DNA of 64,000 nucleotides from Streptomyces sp. CB02980 (GTDB lineage: Bacteria > Actinomycetota > Actinomycetes > Streptomycetales > Streptomycetaceae), in NCBI RefSeq assembly GCF_014451325.2, contig NZ_JACSCH020000027.1, positions 36,897-100,896 on the forward strand, read 5' to 3'. The position numbers and the translations under genes were made by a program. Under the pieces are notes generated by a model. It saw nothing but the letters and a program-made list of their open reading frames with translations, was not told the DNA's origin and ran no database searches. Every line of letters starts with the position of its first letter. The stretch's first letter is position 1. This document shows positions 40,463 through 48,431 of this stretch, in pieces.

Positions 40463-43261
40463 TCAAGAGCCCGTCTCCGCCTCGTCCACCCCCTCGTCCA
40501 CCCCCTCCGCCAGCACCTCCGCCAGATGCCGGCCCCGCACCCCCGCCAGGTCCCCCATCTGCGTCCTGCACGAGAAGCCGTCCGCCAGGACCGCGGCTTC
40601 CGGGGCCGCGTCCCTCAGCGCCGGCAGCAGCTGGTCCTCCGCGCACTTCACCGAGACCTCGTAATGGCCCGGCTCGAAGCCGAAGTTGCCCGCGAGTCCG
40701 CAGCACCCGCCCGCCAGGTCCCCCGTCAGGCCCGCGCGTTCGCGCAGGCGGCGGTCCGCCGCGTCGCCCAGCACCGCGTGCTGGTGGCAGTGCGTCTGGC
40801 CCGTCACCGGGCGGTCCAGGCGCGGCGGCTCCCAGTCCGGCGCCAGCGTCTCCAGAGCCTCCGCGAACGTCCGTACCGACGCCGCCAGGCGAGCCGCCCT
40901 CGGGTCGTCCGGCAGCAGTTCCGGCAGGTCGGTGCGGAGGGTCGCCGCGCAGGAGGGTTCCAGCACCACGACGAGCCCCGTGGGGCCGACGGGCCGCTCC
41001 CCACCCCCCTCCATCACGTCCAACGTCCTCCGCATCACCCTCCGCGCCGCCCCCAGCTGCCCCGTCGACACATACGTCAGCCCGCAGCACACCCTCCCCT
41101 GCGGCAGCGCGACCCCCAGCCCCGCCGCCTCCAGGACCCGGACCGCCGCCCTGCCCACCTCCGGCGCCAAGTGGTCCGTGAACGTGTCCGGCCACAGCGT
41201 CACCTCCGGCGGGCGGGACGAGGCGCGTTCGGCGAACCACGCCGTGAACGTCCCCTCCGCCACCCTCGGCATCGTCCGCTCCGGCGTCACCCCCGCGAGG
41301 CGCGCCGCGAACGGCAGTCTCATGCCCGCGTTCAGGCCCCGCCCGAACAGGTCCAGCCAGTGCGGCAGCCTGCCCATCGTCCAGTGCGAGCGCGGCCTGC
41401 GCAGGAACCCGAGCGGTCCCGCGTAGTGGCGGTCCAGGAACTCCGCCTTGTACGCGGCCATGTCGACGCCCACCGGGCAGTCGCTGCGGCACCCCTTGCA
41501 CGACAGACACAGGTCCAGCGCCTCCCGGACCTCCTCGGAGCGCCAACCGTCGGTGATCACCTCGCCGAGCGCCATCTCGTGGAGCAGCCGCGCCCGCCCC
41601 CGCGTCGAGTGCTTCTCCTCCCCCGTCGCCCGGTAGGACGGACACATCACTCCCGGCCCCGAACTCGGCCCTTCCACCCGGCACTTGGCCACCCCCACGC
41701 ACCGGGCCGCCTCCCTCCCCACCCCCACCAGCGGCAGTCCGGCGAACCTCAGCCCCTCGTCGAGCGGGCGCGGGCGGACCAGCATCCCCGGGTTGAGGCC
41801 GCCGTCCGGGTCCCACACGTCCTTGACCGCGCCGAACAGGGCGACGAGCTCCTCCCCGTACATCCTCGGCAGCAGCTCGGCCCGCGCCTGCCCGTCGCCG
41901 TGCTCCCCGGAGAGCGAGCCGCCGTGGGCGACCACCAGGTCGGCCACCGCCTCCGAGAACCGGCGGAAGTCCCGTACCCCCTTCTCCGTCCACAGGTCGA
42001 AGTCGATCCGGACGTGGACACAGCCGTCACCGAAGTGCCCGTACGGCACTCCCCGGAGGCCGAAGTCCGCAAGCAGTGCCCGGAATTCGCGCAGGTACGC
42101 GCCGAGCCTCGCCGGCGGCACCGCGCAGTCCTCCCATCCCGGCCATGCCTCCCCGCCTCCCCCGGACTCCGTCCGGGAAGTGCCCCCGGGGATCCGTGTC
42201 GCCGTGCCCGCCGCGTCCTCCCTGATCCGCCACAGCGCCCGCTGTCCGGCCGGGTCCCGCACCACGGCGGAGTCGATCGCGTCGGCCGCCCGCACGAGCC
42301 GCCGCGCCTCCCCCTCCCCGTCCATCTCGCAGAACAGCCACGCCCCACCCCGAGGGAGCCCGGCGGCGCCCCGTACGAGATCCGCCGCCATCCCCTCCAC
42401 GGTCAGCGGCCCGAACGGCAGGAGCCCCGCCGCCGCCTCCGCCGCCGCGCTCTCGTCCGCGTACCCGAGCACCACCAGCACCGGCTCGGTCGGCAGCGGG
42501 ACGAGCGCCACCGTCGCCTCCGTCACCACGCCCAGCGTCCCCTCGCTGCCGCAGAACGAGCGGGCCACGTCCACGCCCCGCTCCGGGAGCAGCGCGTCCA
42601 GCGCGTACCCGGAGATCCGGCGCGGCAGACCGGCCGGGTAGCCGGTCCGCAGGACGGCGAGATGACGGTCGACGAGGTCGAGGAGTCCGGCGGGGGCGCC
42701 CTGCCCACCCCGCCCCAGCGTCAACGCCGCGCCTCCGTACGTCATCACGTCCAGCGAGCGCACGTTGTCCGCCGTGGTCCCCCAGGCGACCGAGTGCGCC
42801 CCGCACGCGTTGTTGCCGATCATGCCGCCGAGGGTGCAGCGGCTGTGCGTGGACGGATCGGGGCCGAAGGTCAGACCGTACGGGCGTGCCGCCTCCCGCA
42901 GCCGGTCGAGGACGAGCCCCGGCCGGACCACGGCCGTCCGCGCCTCCGGGTCCAGGGAGACGATCCCGCCCATGTGCCGTGTGAGGTCGAGCACGACGCC
43001 CGTGCCGGTCGCCTGGCCGCCGATCGAGGTCCCGGCGCCCCGCGCGACGACCGGCGTGGTGCCGTGCGCCCGGCACACCTCCAGGACGGCCGCCAGGTCG
43101 TCGGCGTCGCGCGGCGCGACCGTACCCGCCGGAATCCGGCGGTAGTTGGAGGCGTCCATGGTCGCCAGTGCCCTGGCGGTGACGGAGAAGTCGACCTCTC
43201 CCGCGACCGCGGCGCGCAGGTCGGAGGCCAGCCCGGACGCGTGTTCCTCGTGTGTTCCCAC
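40463..43261 (-). CDS. Fused FAD-linked oxidase / Fe-S oxidoreductase (GlcD-GlcF-like)
   Basis: This 932-residue single-chain enzyme has an N-terminal PCMH-type FAD-binding domain (VVARGAGTSIGGQATGTGVVLDL, LGGMIGNNACGAHSVAWGTTADNV), an FAD-oxidase C domain (GEHGDGQARAELLPRMYGEELV, FGAVKDVWDPDGGLNPG), then Fe-S ligands (CVGVAKC, MCPSYRATGEEKHSTRGRARLL, CLSCKGCRSDCPVGVD) and two CCG motifs (RVCCGL, GGCCGLAGNFG). It likely oxidises a 2-hydroxyacid such as D-lactate or glycolate, passing electrons to quinone. GTG43261 is preferred; ATG43291 is possible. A SRTESGGGG stretch at about residue 365 looks like a second in-frame repeat insertion. It is divergent from serC. Confidence 0.92.
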   Translation of the reverse strand: MGTHEEHASGLASDLRAAVAGEVDFSVTARALATMDASNYRRIPAGTVAPRDADDLAAVLEVCRAHGTTPVVARGAGTSIGGQATGTGVVLDLTRHMGGIVSLDPEARTAVVRPGLVLDRLREAARPYGLTFGPDPSTHSRCTLGGMIGNNACGAHSVAWGTTADNVRSLDVMTYGGAALTLGRGGQGAPAGLLDLVDRHLAVLRTGYPAGLPRRISGYALDALLPERGVDVARSFCGSEGTLGVVTEATVALVPLPTEPVLVVLGYADESAAAEAAAGLLPFGPLTVEGMAADLVRGAAGLPRGGAWLFCEMDGEGEARRLVRAADAIDSAVVRDPAGQRALWRIREDAAGTATRIPGGTSRTESGGGGEAWPGWEDCAVPPARLGAYLREFRALLADFGLRGVPYGHFGDGCVHVRIDFDLWTEKGVRDFRRFSEAVADLVVAHGGSLSGEHGDGQARAELLPRMYGEELVALFGAVKDVWDPDGGLNPGMLVRPRPLDEGLRFAGLPLVGVGREAARCVGVAKCRVEGPSSGPGVMCPSYRATGEEKHSTRGRARLLHEMALGEVITDGWRSEEVREALDLCLSCKGCRSDCPVGVDMAAYKAEFLDRHYAGPLGFLRRPRSHWTMGRLPHWLDLFGRGLNAGMRLPFAARLAGVTPERTMPRVAEGTFTAWFAERASSRPPEVTLWPDTFTDHLAPEVGRAAVRVLEAAGLGVALPQGRVCCGLTYVSTGQLGAARRVMRRTLDVMEGGGERPVGPTGLVVVLEPSCAATLRTDLPELLPDDPRAARLAASVRTFAEALETLAPDWEPPRLDRPVTGQTHCHQHAVLGDAADRRLRERAGLTGDLAGGCCGLAGNFGFEPGHYEVSVKCAEDQLLPALRDAAPEAAVLADGFSCRTQMGDLAGVRGRHLAEVLAEGVDEGVDEAETGS
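42150..42190. repeat. Possible in-frame REP-like insertion in the FAD/Fe-S oxidoreductase gene
   Basis: CCCGGAC-TCC-GTCCGGG (42161-42177) forms a 7-bp stem with a GGA triloop on the coding strand, flanked by CCCCGCCTCC and AAGTGCCCCC. It encodes a Gly/Ser-rich SRTESGGGG segment where I would expect family members to run straight from the threonine-rich segment into EAWPGWEDCAVP. Whether it is absent from orthologues needs an alignment. Confidence 0.55.
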
Positions 43262-43326
43262 AAGCCCAGGATGTCTCAGAGCTCGTCTCATCGGGCGGAC
43301 ATCCGGCGACCGGCCCCTTCCCGACC

Positions 43327-43345
43327 CGATACTCTCCGCCTCGTG
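43327..43345 (+). promoter_or_regulatory. Possible leaderless promoter of serC
   Basis: TACTCT lies 7 bases before GTG43343, the spacing expected when transcription starts at the start codon, and no ribosome binding site precedes the GTG. A -35 region is not obvious. Confidence 0.4.
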
Positions 43346-44461
43346 GCTGATATCCAGATTCCCGCTGACATCAAGCCCGCCGACGGCCGTTTCGGCGCGG
43401 GCCCCTCCAAGGTGCGTACGGAGGCGCTGGACGCCCTGGCCGCCACCGGCACCTCTCTCCTCGGCACGTCCCACCGCCAGGCTCCGGTCAAGAACCTGGT
43501 CGGCGAGGTACGTACCGGCATCCGTGACCTCTTCTCGCTCCCCGAGGGCTACGAGGTGATCCTGGGCAACGGCGGCTCCACCGCCTTCTGGGACGTCGCG
43601 ACCCACGGTCTGATCGAGCGCAAGTCGCAGCACCTCACCTTCGGCGAGTTCTCCTCCAAGTTCGCGAAGGCCGCCAAGCTGGCCCCGTGGCTGGCCGAGC
43701 CGACCGTGATCTCCTCCGACCCGGGCACCCACCCGGAGCCGGTGGCGGAGGCGGGCGTGGACGTCTACGCGTACACGCACAACGAGACCTCCACCGGTGT
43801 CGCCGCCCCGATCAAGCGTGTCGCCGGTGCCGACCCGGGCGCGCTCGTCCTCGTGGACGCGACCTCCGGCGCGGGCGGTCTCCCGGTCGACATCACCGAG
43901 ACGGACGTCTACTACTTCGCCCCGCAGAAGTCCTTCGCCGCCGAGGGCGGCCTGTGGCTGGCGGCCTTCTCCCCGGCCGCCCTGGAGCGGGCGCAGGCGA
44001 TCCACGACTCCGGCCGGCACATCCCGGAGTTCTTCTCGCTGACGACGGCGATCGACAACTCGCTGAAGAACCAGACGTACAACACCCCGGCGCTCTCGAC
44101 CCTCTTCCTGCTCAACGAGCAGCTGAAGTGGATCAACGGCCAGGGCGGTCTGGACTGGGCCGTGGCCCGGACGAAGGAGTCCTCGGAGGCGCTGTACGGC
44201 TGGGCCGAGGAGTCCAAGTACGCGACGCCGTTCGTCGCGGACGCGGCGAAGCGCTCGCAGGTCATCGGCACGATCGACTTCGCGGACGACATCGACGCGG
44301 CGGCGGTCGCGAAGGCGCTGCGCGCCAACGGCATCGTCGACACGGAGCCGTACCGCAAGCTGGGCCGCAACCAGCTGCGGGTCGCGATGTTCCCGGCGAT
44401 CGACCCGGCGGACGTGCGCGCCCTGACGGCCTGCATCGACTACGTCATCGAGAAGCTCTGA
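43343..44461 (+). CDS. serC: Phosphoserine transaminase (actinobacterial type)
   Basis: This 372-residue PLP enzyme converts 3-phosphohydroxypyruvate and glutamate to phosphoserine in serine biosynthesis. It matches the actinobacterial SerC family: FGAGPSKVRTEALDALAATG, LLGTSHRQAPVKNLVGEVR, VILGNGGSTAFWDVATHGLI, NETSTGVAAPI, LVLVDATSGAGGLPVDI, with the PLP lysine in YYFAPQKSFAAEGGLWLA. GTG43343 starts VADIQIPADIKP. It is divergent from the FAD/Fe-S oxidoreductase, with 81 bp between start codons, and ends at a strong terminator. Confidence 0.96.
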   Translation: MADIQIPADIKPADGRFGAGPSKVRTEALDALAATGTSLLGTSHRQAPVKNLVGEVRTGIRDLFSLPEGYEVILGNGGSTAFWDVATHGLIERKSQHLTFGEFSSKFAKAAKLAPWLAEPTVISSDPGTHPEPVAEAGVDVYAYTHNETSTGVAAPIKRVAGADPGALVLVDATSGAGGLPVDITETDVYYFAPQKSFAAEGGLWLAAFSPAALERAQAIHDSGRHIPEFFSLTTAIDNSLKNQTYNTPALSTLFLLNEQLKWINGQGGLDWAVARTKESSEALYGWAEESKYATPFVADAAKRSQVIGTIDFADDIDAAAVAKALRANGIVDTEPYRKLGRNQLRVAMFPAIDPADVRALTACIDYVIEKL

Positions 44462-44500
44462 CGTTCACCGTGTGACCTCTGTACGTGCGAGGCGTACGGA

Positions 44501-44542
44501 CGAAGGGCCCGGCACCGGAGACATCCGGCGCCGGGCCCTTCG
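44501..44542. terminator. Bidirectional terminator after serC
   Basis: CGAAGGGCCCGGC (44501-44513) pairs with GCCGGGCCCTTCG (44530-44542); an inner CCGG/CCGG pair extends the stem. It lies 39 bp past serC and 14 bp past the convergent propeller-protein stop. Confidence 0.92.
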
Positions 44543-44555
44543 GCATGTCCGGCGT

Positions 44556-45551
44556 TCAGCCCCGCCGCAGCAGTCGCTTGATGCCGAAGACGACGACGAA
44601 CGCGCCCGCGAGGACCAGGAAGCCGACCGTGACGTTCCCCTTCTCGCCGTCGGCCGCCGGGGACTGCGGCGCCTGCGGTGCGCCCGGGGCGTCCGGGCTG
44701 CCGCCCGGCTTCTCCGGGGAGCGTCCGGCGTCCTGCCGCTCCAGCCGCACCACCCGGCTCTTCTGCCCCTCGGAGCCGAGCATGAACGCCGAGCCGTCCG
44801 TCGTGTACGTCACCGACTCCGCCTGGCCCTGGAACGGGGCTCCGATCGACGTGCCCTCGTCGCCGAGCCGGCCGTCCTTCCACGCGTACTCGCGCGCCAT
44901 GAGATAGCCGCGCAGGACCAGCCGGTCACCGTCCGGCGAGAAGGCGCCGTCGGTGACCCACGGGACCTCGCCGATGCGCCGGAAGACGTTCGTCCCGGAC
45001 GACGAGAGCCGCTCGGGGCCCGCGTACAGGCCGCCGCCGTCCTCGTTCTTGCTCGCGATGTACACCCGGCCGGTCTTCGGGTGGACCATCAGCGCCTCGG
45101 CGTTGCGCGCGCCGTCGGCGTACTTCACGACGTACTGCTTCGCCGCCACCTTCTGGTCCTTGAGGACCTTCGGCTCGGGGAAGCGGTAGACCCAGACGTG
45201 GTCCCAGGAGCCGTCGAGGTTGTCGCCGATGTCGCCGACGTAGATGTCGCCGTCCGGGCCGACCGCGATCGCCTCCATGTCACGGGGGGTGCCGACGCCC
45301 TGCATGGTCAGGGTCGCGACCGTCTTGCCCGTGCGGGAGTCGACGCCGTAGATCAGGGGGGCGTCCTGGTCGTTGTGCGTCCAGTAGATCCCGGGGTGGG
45401 CCCGGCTCGCGGCGAGGCCGCTGGACTCGGTGACACGGGAGTCCTCGATGGTGAAGTCCCGGTCCGGCTCCTGGCCTTCGGCACGGGCATGACCAGCCGG
45501 GAGCAGCACCAGGGCCGCCGCCGCGCCGAGGGCGCACAGAGCAGATCGCAT
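44556..45551 (-). CDS. Secreted, C-terminally membrane-anchored beta-propeller-like protein
   Basis: This 331-residue exported protein has a signal peptide (MRSALCALGAAAALVLLPAG, cleavage near HARA). A domain with repeated blade-like strands follows (DSRVTESSGLAASRAHPGIYWTHNDQ, GDIYVGDIGDNLDGSWDHVWVYRF, ALMVHPKTGRVYIASKNEDG, SVTYTTDGSAFMLGSEG). A Pro/Ser-rich linker and a C-terminal transmembrane helix with positive tail (VGFLVLAGAFVVVFGIKRLLRRG) end it. It probably faces the outside of the cell. Function unknown; similar proteins are annotated as hypothetical or esterase-like phytase-type propellers. Confidence 0.85.
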   Translation of the reverse strand: MRSALCALGAAAALVLLPAGHARAEGQEPDRDFTIEDSRVTESSGLAASRAHPGIYWTHNDQDAPLIYGVDSRTGKTVATLTMQGVGTPRDMEAIAVGPDGDIYVGDIGDNLDGSWDHVWVYRFPEPKVLKDQKVAAKQYVVKYADGARNAEALMVHPKTGRVYIASKNEDGGGLYAGPERLSSSGTNVFRRIGEVPWVTDGAFSPDGDRLVLRGYLMAREYAWKDGRLGDEGTSIGAPFQGQAESVTYTTDGSAFMLGSEGQKSRVVRLERQDAGRSPEKPGGSPDAPGAPQAPQSPAADGEKGNVTVGFLVLAGAFVVVFGIKRLLRRG

Positions 45552-45691
45552 GTCCCCCAGCCTGCCACGACGCGGCCGCCGACACCGGACGGGAAGATCG
45601 TCCGCCGCATCCGCCGTCGCCCGGAGGCCCCCGCCCGCCCCGGGGCGAAACCCGCTTGACCGGTATCCCGGCCGCTGTCAGGGTCGCGCTC

Positions 45692-46540
45692 ATGCCCACC
45701 CCGCAGACCTTCTCCGCGCCCGACGGCACGACACTCGCCTTCCATGTGTCCGGCACCGGCGCCCCGCTCCTCTGTCTCCCCGGCGGTCCGCTCCAGGACT
45801 CCGCCTATCTCGGCGACCTCGGAGGACTGACCGCGCACCGGCAGCTGATCCGGCTCGACCTCCGGGGGACGGGTGCGTCGGCCGTGCCGGACGACGCCTC
45901 CTCGTACCGCTGCGACCGGCTCGTCGAGGACGTGGAGGCGCTGCGCGCGCACCTCGGGCTCGACACCGTCGACGTCCTCGGGCACTCGGCGGGCGCGAAC
46001 CTCGCCGCCCTGTACGTGACCCGGTACGCCGAGCGGGTCGGCCGGCTCGTGCTCGTCACCCCGGGCACGGCGGCCGTCGGGCTCGACACGGCGCCGGAGG
46101 AGCGGCTCGCGGCGGCGCGGCTGCGGCGGGACGAGCCGTGGTTCGGTCCGGCGTACGCGGCCCTTGAGGAGGTCACGGCGGGGCGCGGGACGGGCGAGAG
46201 CTTCCAGGCGGTGACGCCGTTCTTCCACGGGACCTGGGACGAGGCCGCGCGGGAGCGGCACGCAGCCGGGGAGGGGCAGCGGAACCGTGAGGGCGCGGGT
46301 GTCTTCGCGAGCGAGGGGGCCTTCGACCCGGAGGCGACGCGTGCGGTGTTCGCGGAGTTCGCGCGGCCGGTGCTCGTGGTGGCCGGCGAGGGGGACGTGA
46401 ACACCCCGGTCCCGACGGCGGCCGCGTACGCGGAGCTGTTCCCGAAGGCGGACTTCGTCGTCCTGGACGGGGCGGGGCACTTCCCGTGGCACGACGACGC
46501 GGAGCGGTTCACGGGGGCGGTCGGCGACTTCCTGCGGTAG
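45692..46540 (+). CDS. Alpha/beta hydrolase
   Basis: This 282-residue enzyme has PLLCLPGGPLQDSAYL (GGP oxyanion motif), IRLDLRGTGASAVPDDASSYRCDRLVEDVEALRAHLGLDTVDVLGHSAGANLA (nucleophile Ser in GHSAG), the acid in VVAGEGDVNTPV, and His in DGAGHFPWHDD. GGPG-type motifs and DLRGTGxS resemble proline iminopeptidase-like hydrolases. ATG45692 is chosen over an upstream in-frame start. Its stop codon lies in a 15-bp tandem repeat. Confidence 0.9.
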   Translation: MPTPQTFSAPDGTTLAFHVSGTGAPLLCLPGGPLQDSAYLGDLGGLTAHRQLIRLDLRGTGASAVPDDASSYRCDRLVEDVEALRAHLGLDTVDVLGHSAGANLAALYVTRYAERVGRLVLVTPGTAAVGLDTAPEERLAAARLRRDEPWFGPAYAALEEVTAGRGTGESFQAVTPFFHGTWDEAARERHAAGEGQRNREGAGVFASEGAFDPEATRAVFAEFARPVLVVAGEGDVNTPVPTAAAYAELFPKADFVVLDGAGHFPWHDDAERFTGAVGDFLR

Positions 46541-46573
46541 GCGTTCCTGCGGTAGGCGTTCCTGCGGTAGGCG
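46529..46573. repeat. 15-bp tandem repeat x3 spanning a stop codon
   Basis: TTCCTGCGGTAGGCG is repeated perfectly at 46529-46543, 46544-46558 and 46559-46573. The first copy encodes the last residues FLR and the TAG stop of the hydrolase; each copy repeats an in-frame TAG, so changes in copy number would not alter the protein. Confidence 0.9.
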
Positions 46574-46679
46574 TTCCGGTTCCTGCCGTAGCCGGCTTCC
46601 TGCGGTGGGCGGCTCACCCCGGGGGCCCGTGTCCCGGATCACGTCGCAGGTCCGGGACGCCGTCCGCGATGATATGACC

Positions 46680-47360
46680 ATGCGTTTTCTGTTCGTCGGC
46701 GACAGCATGACCATCGGACGCGCCGGCGACTGGACCTGGCGGTACCGCATGTGGCGGCATCTGGAGTCCACGCTGCCCGGCGGGTACGAGATCGTCGGCC
46801 CCCGCACCGCGCTGTACGACCCCGCCGCCGACGCCCCGGCCTCCGAGACGTATGCCGACCCGGCCTTCCCCGCCCCCGCCCGGCGCCATCTGGCCGGCTG
46901 GGGCGAGGGCTGGCTGCACATGGCGCCCGTGATCGGCGACACGGTCGCGGCGACCGAAGCCGACGTGCTGCTGATCTCGCTCGGCCTGATCGACCTCGGC
47001 TTCTACACCAACAGCGAGCAGACCGAGGAGAACGTCCGGGCGTTCGTCGCCGCGGCACGCGCCGCCAACCCGCACGTCCGGGCCGTCCTCCTGCCGGTCA
47101 TCCCCAACGTGCGCGCCGGGTACGACGCACCCTTCGCCGTCGAGTGCGCCCGCTTCAACGAGCTGCTCGCGAAGGCGGTCGCCGACCTGGACACAGCGGC
47201 CTCGCCCCTCCTCCTGGCGTCGGTGTCGGAGTCGTACGACCTCGACGCGGACACCTACGACGGCACCCACCCGGGCCCCTCGGGCGAGCACAAGCTGGCG
47301 GCCGCCTTCGCGGACGCGATGCACCAGGCGTGGGGCCTGGGCGGCCCGTACGCCGGGTAG
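46680..47360 (+). CDS. SGNH/GDSL-family hydrolase
   Basis: This 226-residue esterase-like protein has block I FLFVGDSMTIGRAGDWTWRYRMWRHLE (catalytic Ser in GDS), block III-like LLISLGLIDLGFYTN, and block V DTYDGTHPGPSGEHKLA (Asp-x-x-His). This fits the lysophospholipase-L1-like SGNH fold. There is no signal peptide, so it is probably intracellular. ATG46674 is an alternative start two codons upstream; no clear ribosome site is seen, so it may be leaderless. Substrate unknown. Confidence 0.88.
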   Translation: MRFLFVGDSMTIGRAGDWTWRYRMWRHLESTLPGGYEIVGPRTALYDPAADAPASETYADPAFPAPARRHLAGWGEGWLHMAPVIGDTVAATEADVLLISLGLIDLGFYTNSEQTEENVRAFVAAARAANPHVRAVLLPVIPNVRAGYDAPFAVECARFNELLAKAVADLDTAASPLLLASVSESYDLDADTYDGTHPGPSGEHKLAAAFADAMHQAWGLGGPYAG

Positions 47361-47370
47361 CGGCCGGGGC

Positions 47371-47784
47371 TCAAGCGGCCCGGGTGAGACGGTTCGCGAA
47401 GGTCGAGAGCGTGTACGCGCCGATGCCGAGGACGACTTCCAGGGCGTTGCGGCGGGTGTATCCGGCGGCTTCGAACGCGGCCAGTTCCTCGTCGCTCACC
47501 GCACCCGCGGAGGCGAGGACCCGGAGGGTGAACAGGCGGACGGCGGCGAGGCGTTCGGCGTCGGGCGCGGGTCCGAGGGCTGCCATCTTGGTCTCGTGCA
47601 TGTCGACGCAGAGGTGGCACTGGTTGCGTTCGGCGACAGTCAGGATGACCGTCTCGCGGGAGTGCGGGTCGAGGGTGGTGGACTCGAAGGTCTGACTGAG
47701 CTTCAGGAAGCCGTCGAGGGTCTCGGGCGACTCCTTGAGGAGGGCGACGGCGTTGGCGGTACGGGCGGACATGTCCACGGACAA
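47371..47784 (-). CDS. Carboxymuconolactone decarboxylase family protein with CxxC
   Basis: This 137-residue AhpD-like protein keeps the redox motif CHLCVDMH (helix TVAERNQCHLCVDMHETKMAALG) used by alkylhydroperoxidases. It has the normal single-domain length. The start is probably TTG47784, behind GGAGA; ATG47772 is four residues downstream. It is divergent from a MarR gene across a 44-bp intergenic region with palindromes, so an oxidative-stress-type, MarR-controlled antioxidant enzyme is likely. Confidence 0.88.
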   Translation of the reverse strand: MSVDMSARTANAVALLKESPETLDGFLKLSQTFESTTLDPHSRETVILTVAERNQCHLCVDMHETKMAALGPAPDAERLAAVRLFTLRVLASAGAVSDEELAAFEAAGYTRRNALEVVLGIGAYTLSTFANRLTRAA

Positions 47785-47820
47785 GGCGTCTCCAGGCTCG
47801 GGCGGGCAGAACGAGTAGAA

Positions 47821-47872
47821 TCGACAACATGGTTGACCATGCGGCGAAGGAAAACGTAAACCAGGTTGTCGA
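47821..47872. promoter_or_regulatory. Palindromes over the MarR start codon
   Basis: ATGGTTGACCAT (47829-47840) is a palindrome that includes the MarR start codon itself, and TCGACAAC (47821-47828) is matched by GTTGTCGA (47865-47872). Binding of the MarR dimer here could block both translation start region and divergent transcription of the CMD gene. Confidence 0.55.
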
Positions 47873-48368
47873 TAACGGCAAGGGGGAAAGCGGACCCGAG
47901 GGTGGCGGCAGGGGCTACGAACTCCCTCTGCTCCTCTTCGGCGGCTTCCGCACCCTCATCGACCGCCTCCACGCCCGCCTCGCCACCGAGGGCCACCCCG
48001 ACCTGCGCCCCGCCCACGGCTTCGCCATGCAGGCCATCGGCGCGCGGGGCGCCACCGCCAGCGAGATCGGACGCCGCCTCGGCGTCTCCAAGCAGGCCGC
48101 CGGCAAGACCGTCGACCGCCTCCTCGCCCTCGGCTACGCCGAACGCGCCGACGACCCCACCGACGCCCGCCGCAAACTCGTCCACCTCACCCCACGGGGG
48201 TACGCGGCCCTCGCCCGCTCCGCCGCGATCTTCGACGAACTGCGGGCGGAGTGGGCGGCGACCCTCGGCGCGGACCGCGTCCGGGACCTGGAGGCGGCCC
48301 TGCGGAACGTCGTCCCCGCGGAGACGGCGTTCCGCCTGGACGCCACCAGCTGGCTGGGCGCTCCCTGA
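47829..48368 (+). CDS. MarR family transcriptional regulator
   Basis: This 179-residue protein has the MarR winged helix: GFAMQAIGARGATASEIGRRLGVSKQAAGKTVDRLLALGYAERADDPTDARRKLVHLTPRG, with the DARR wing. An N-terminal ~25 residues (KENVNQVVDNGKGESGPEGG) are hydrophilic and extra to the family. It is divergent from the CxxC CMD gene. The stop codon lies inside the terminator stem at 48362-48391. It probably senses oxidants or phenolic compounds; the ligand is not known. Confidence 0.9.
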   Translation: MVDHAAKENVNQVVDNGKGESGPEGGGRGYELPLLLFGGFRTLIDRLHARLATEGHPDLRPAHGFAMQAIGARGATASEIGRRLGVSKQAAGKTVDRLLALGYAERADDPTDARRKLVHLTPRGYAALARSAAIFDELRAEWAATLGADRVRDLEAALRNVVPAETAFRLDATSWLGAP

Positions 48369-48391
48369 CCGGCACGACCACCGGTCAGGGA
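48362..48391. terminator. Terminator hairpin overlapping the MarR stop
   Basis: TCCCTGACCGG (48362-48372), loop CACGACCA, CCGGTCAGGGA (48381-48391). It serves the convergent MarR and aldo/keto reductase genes. Confidence 0.88.
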
Positions 48392-48431
48392 GATCACCGG
48401 ACGAAGAACCCCGGACGCCGGGGCGGCCGGC

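Noticed and set aside
40337..43342. Very long open plus-strand frame leading into serC
   Set aside because: It is antisense to the clearly conserved FAD/Fe-S oxidoreductase and is open only because of the GC-rich third positions; serC homology begins at GTG43343.
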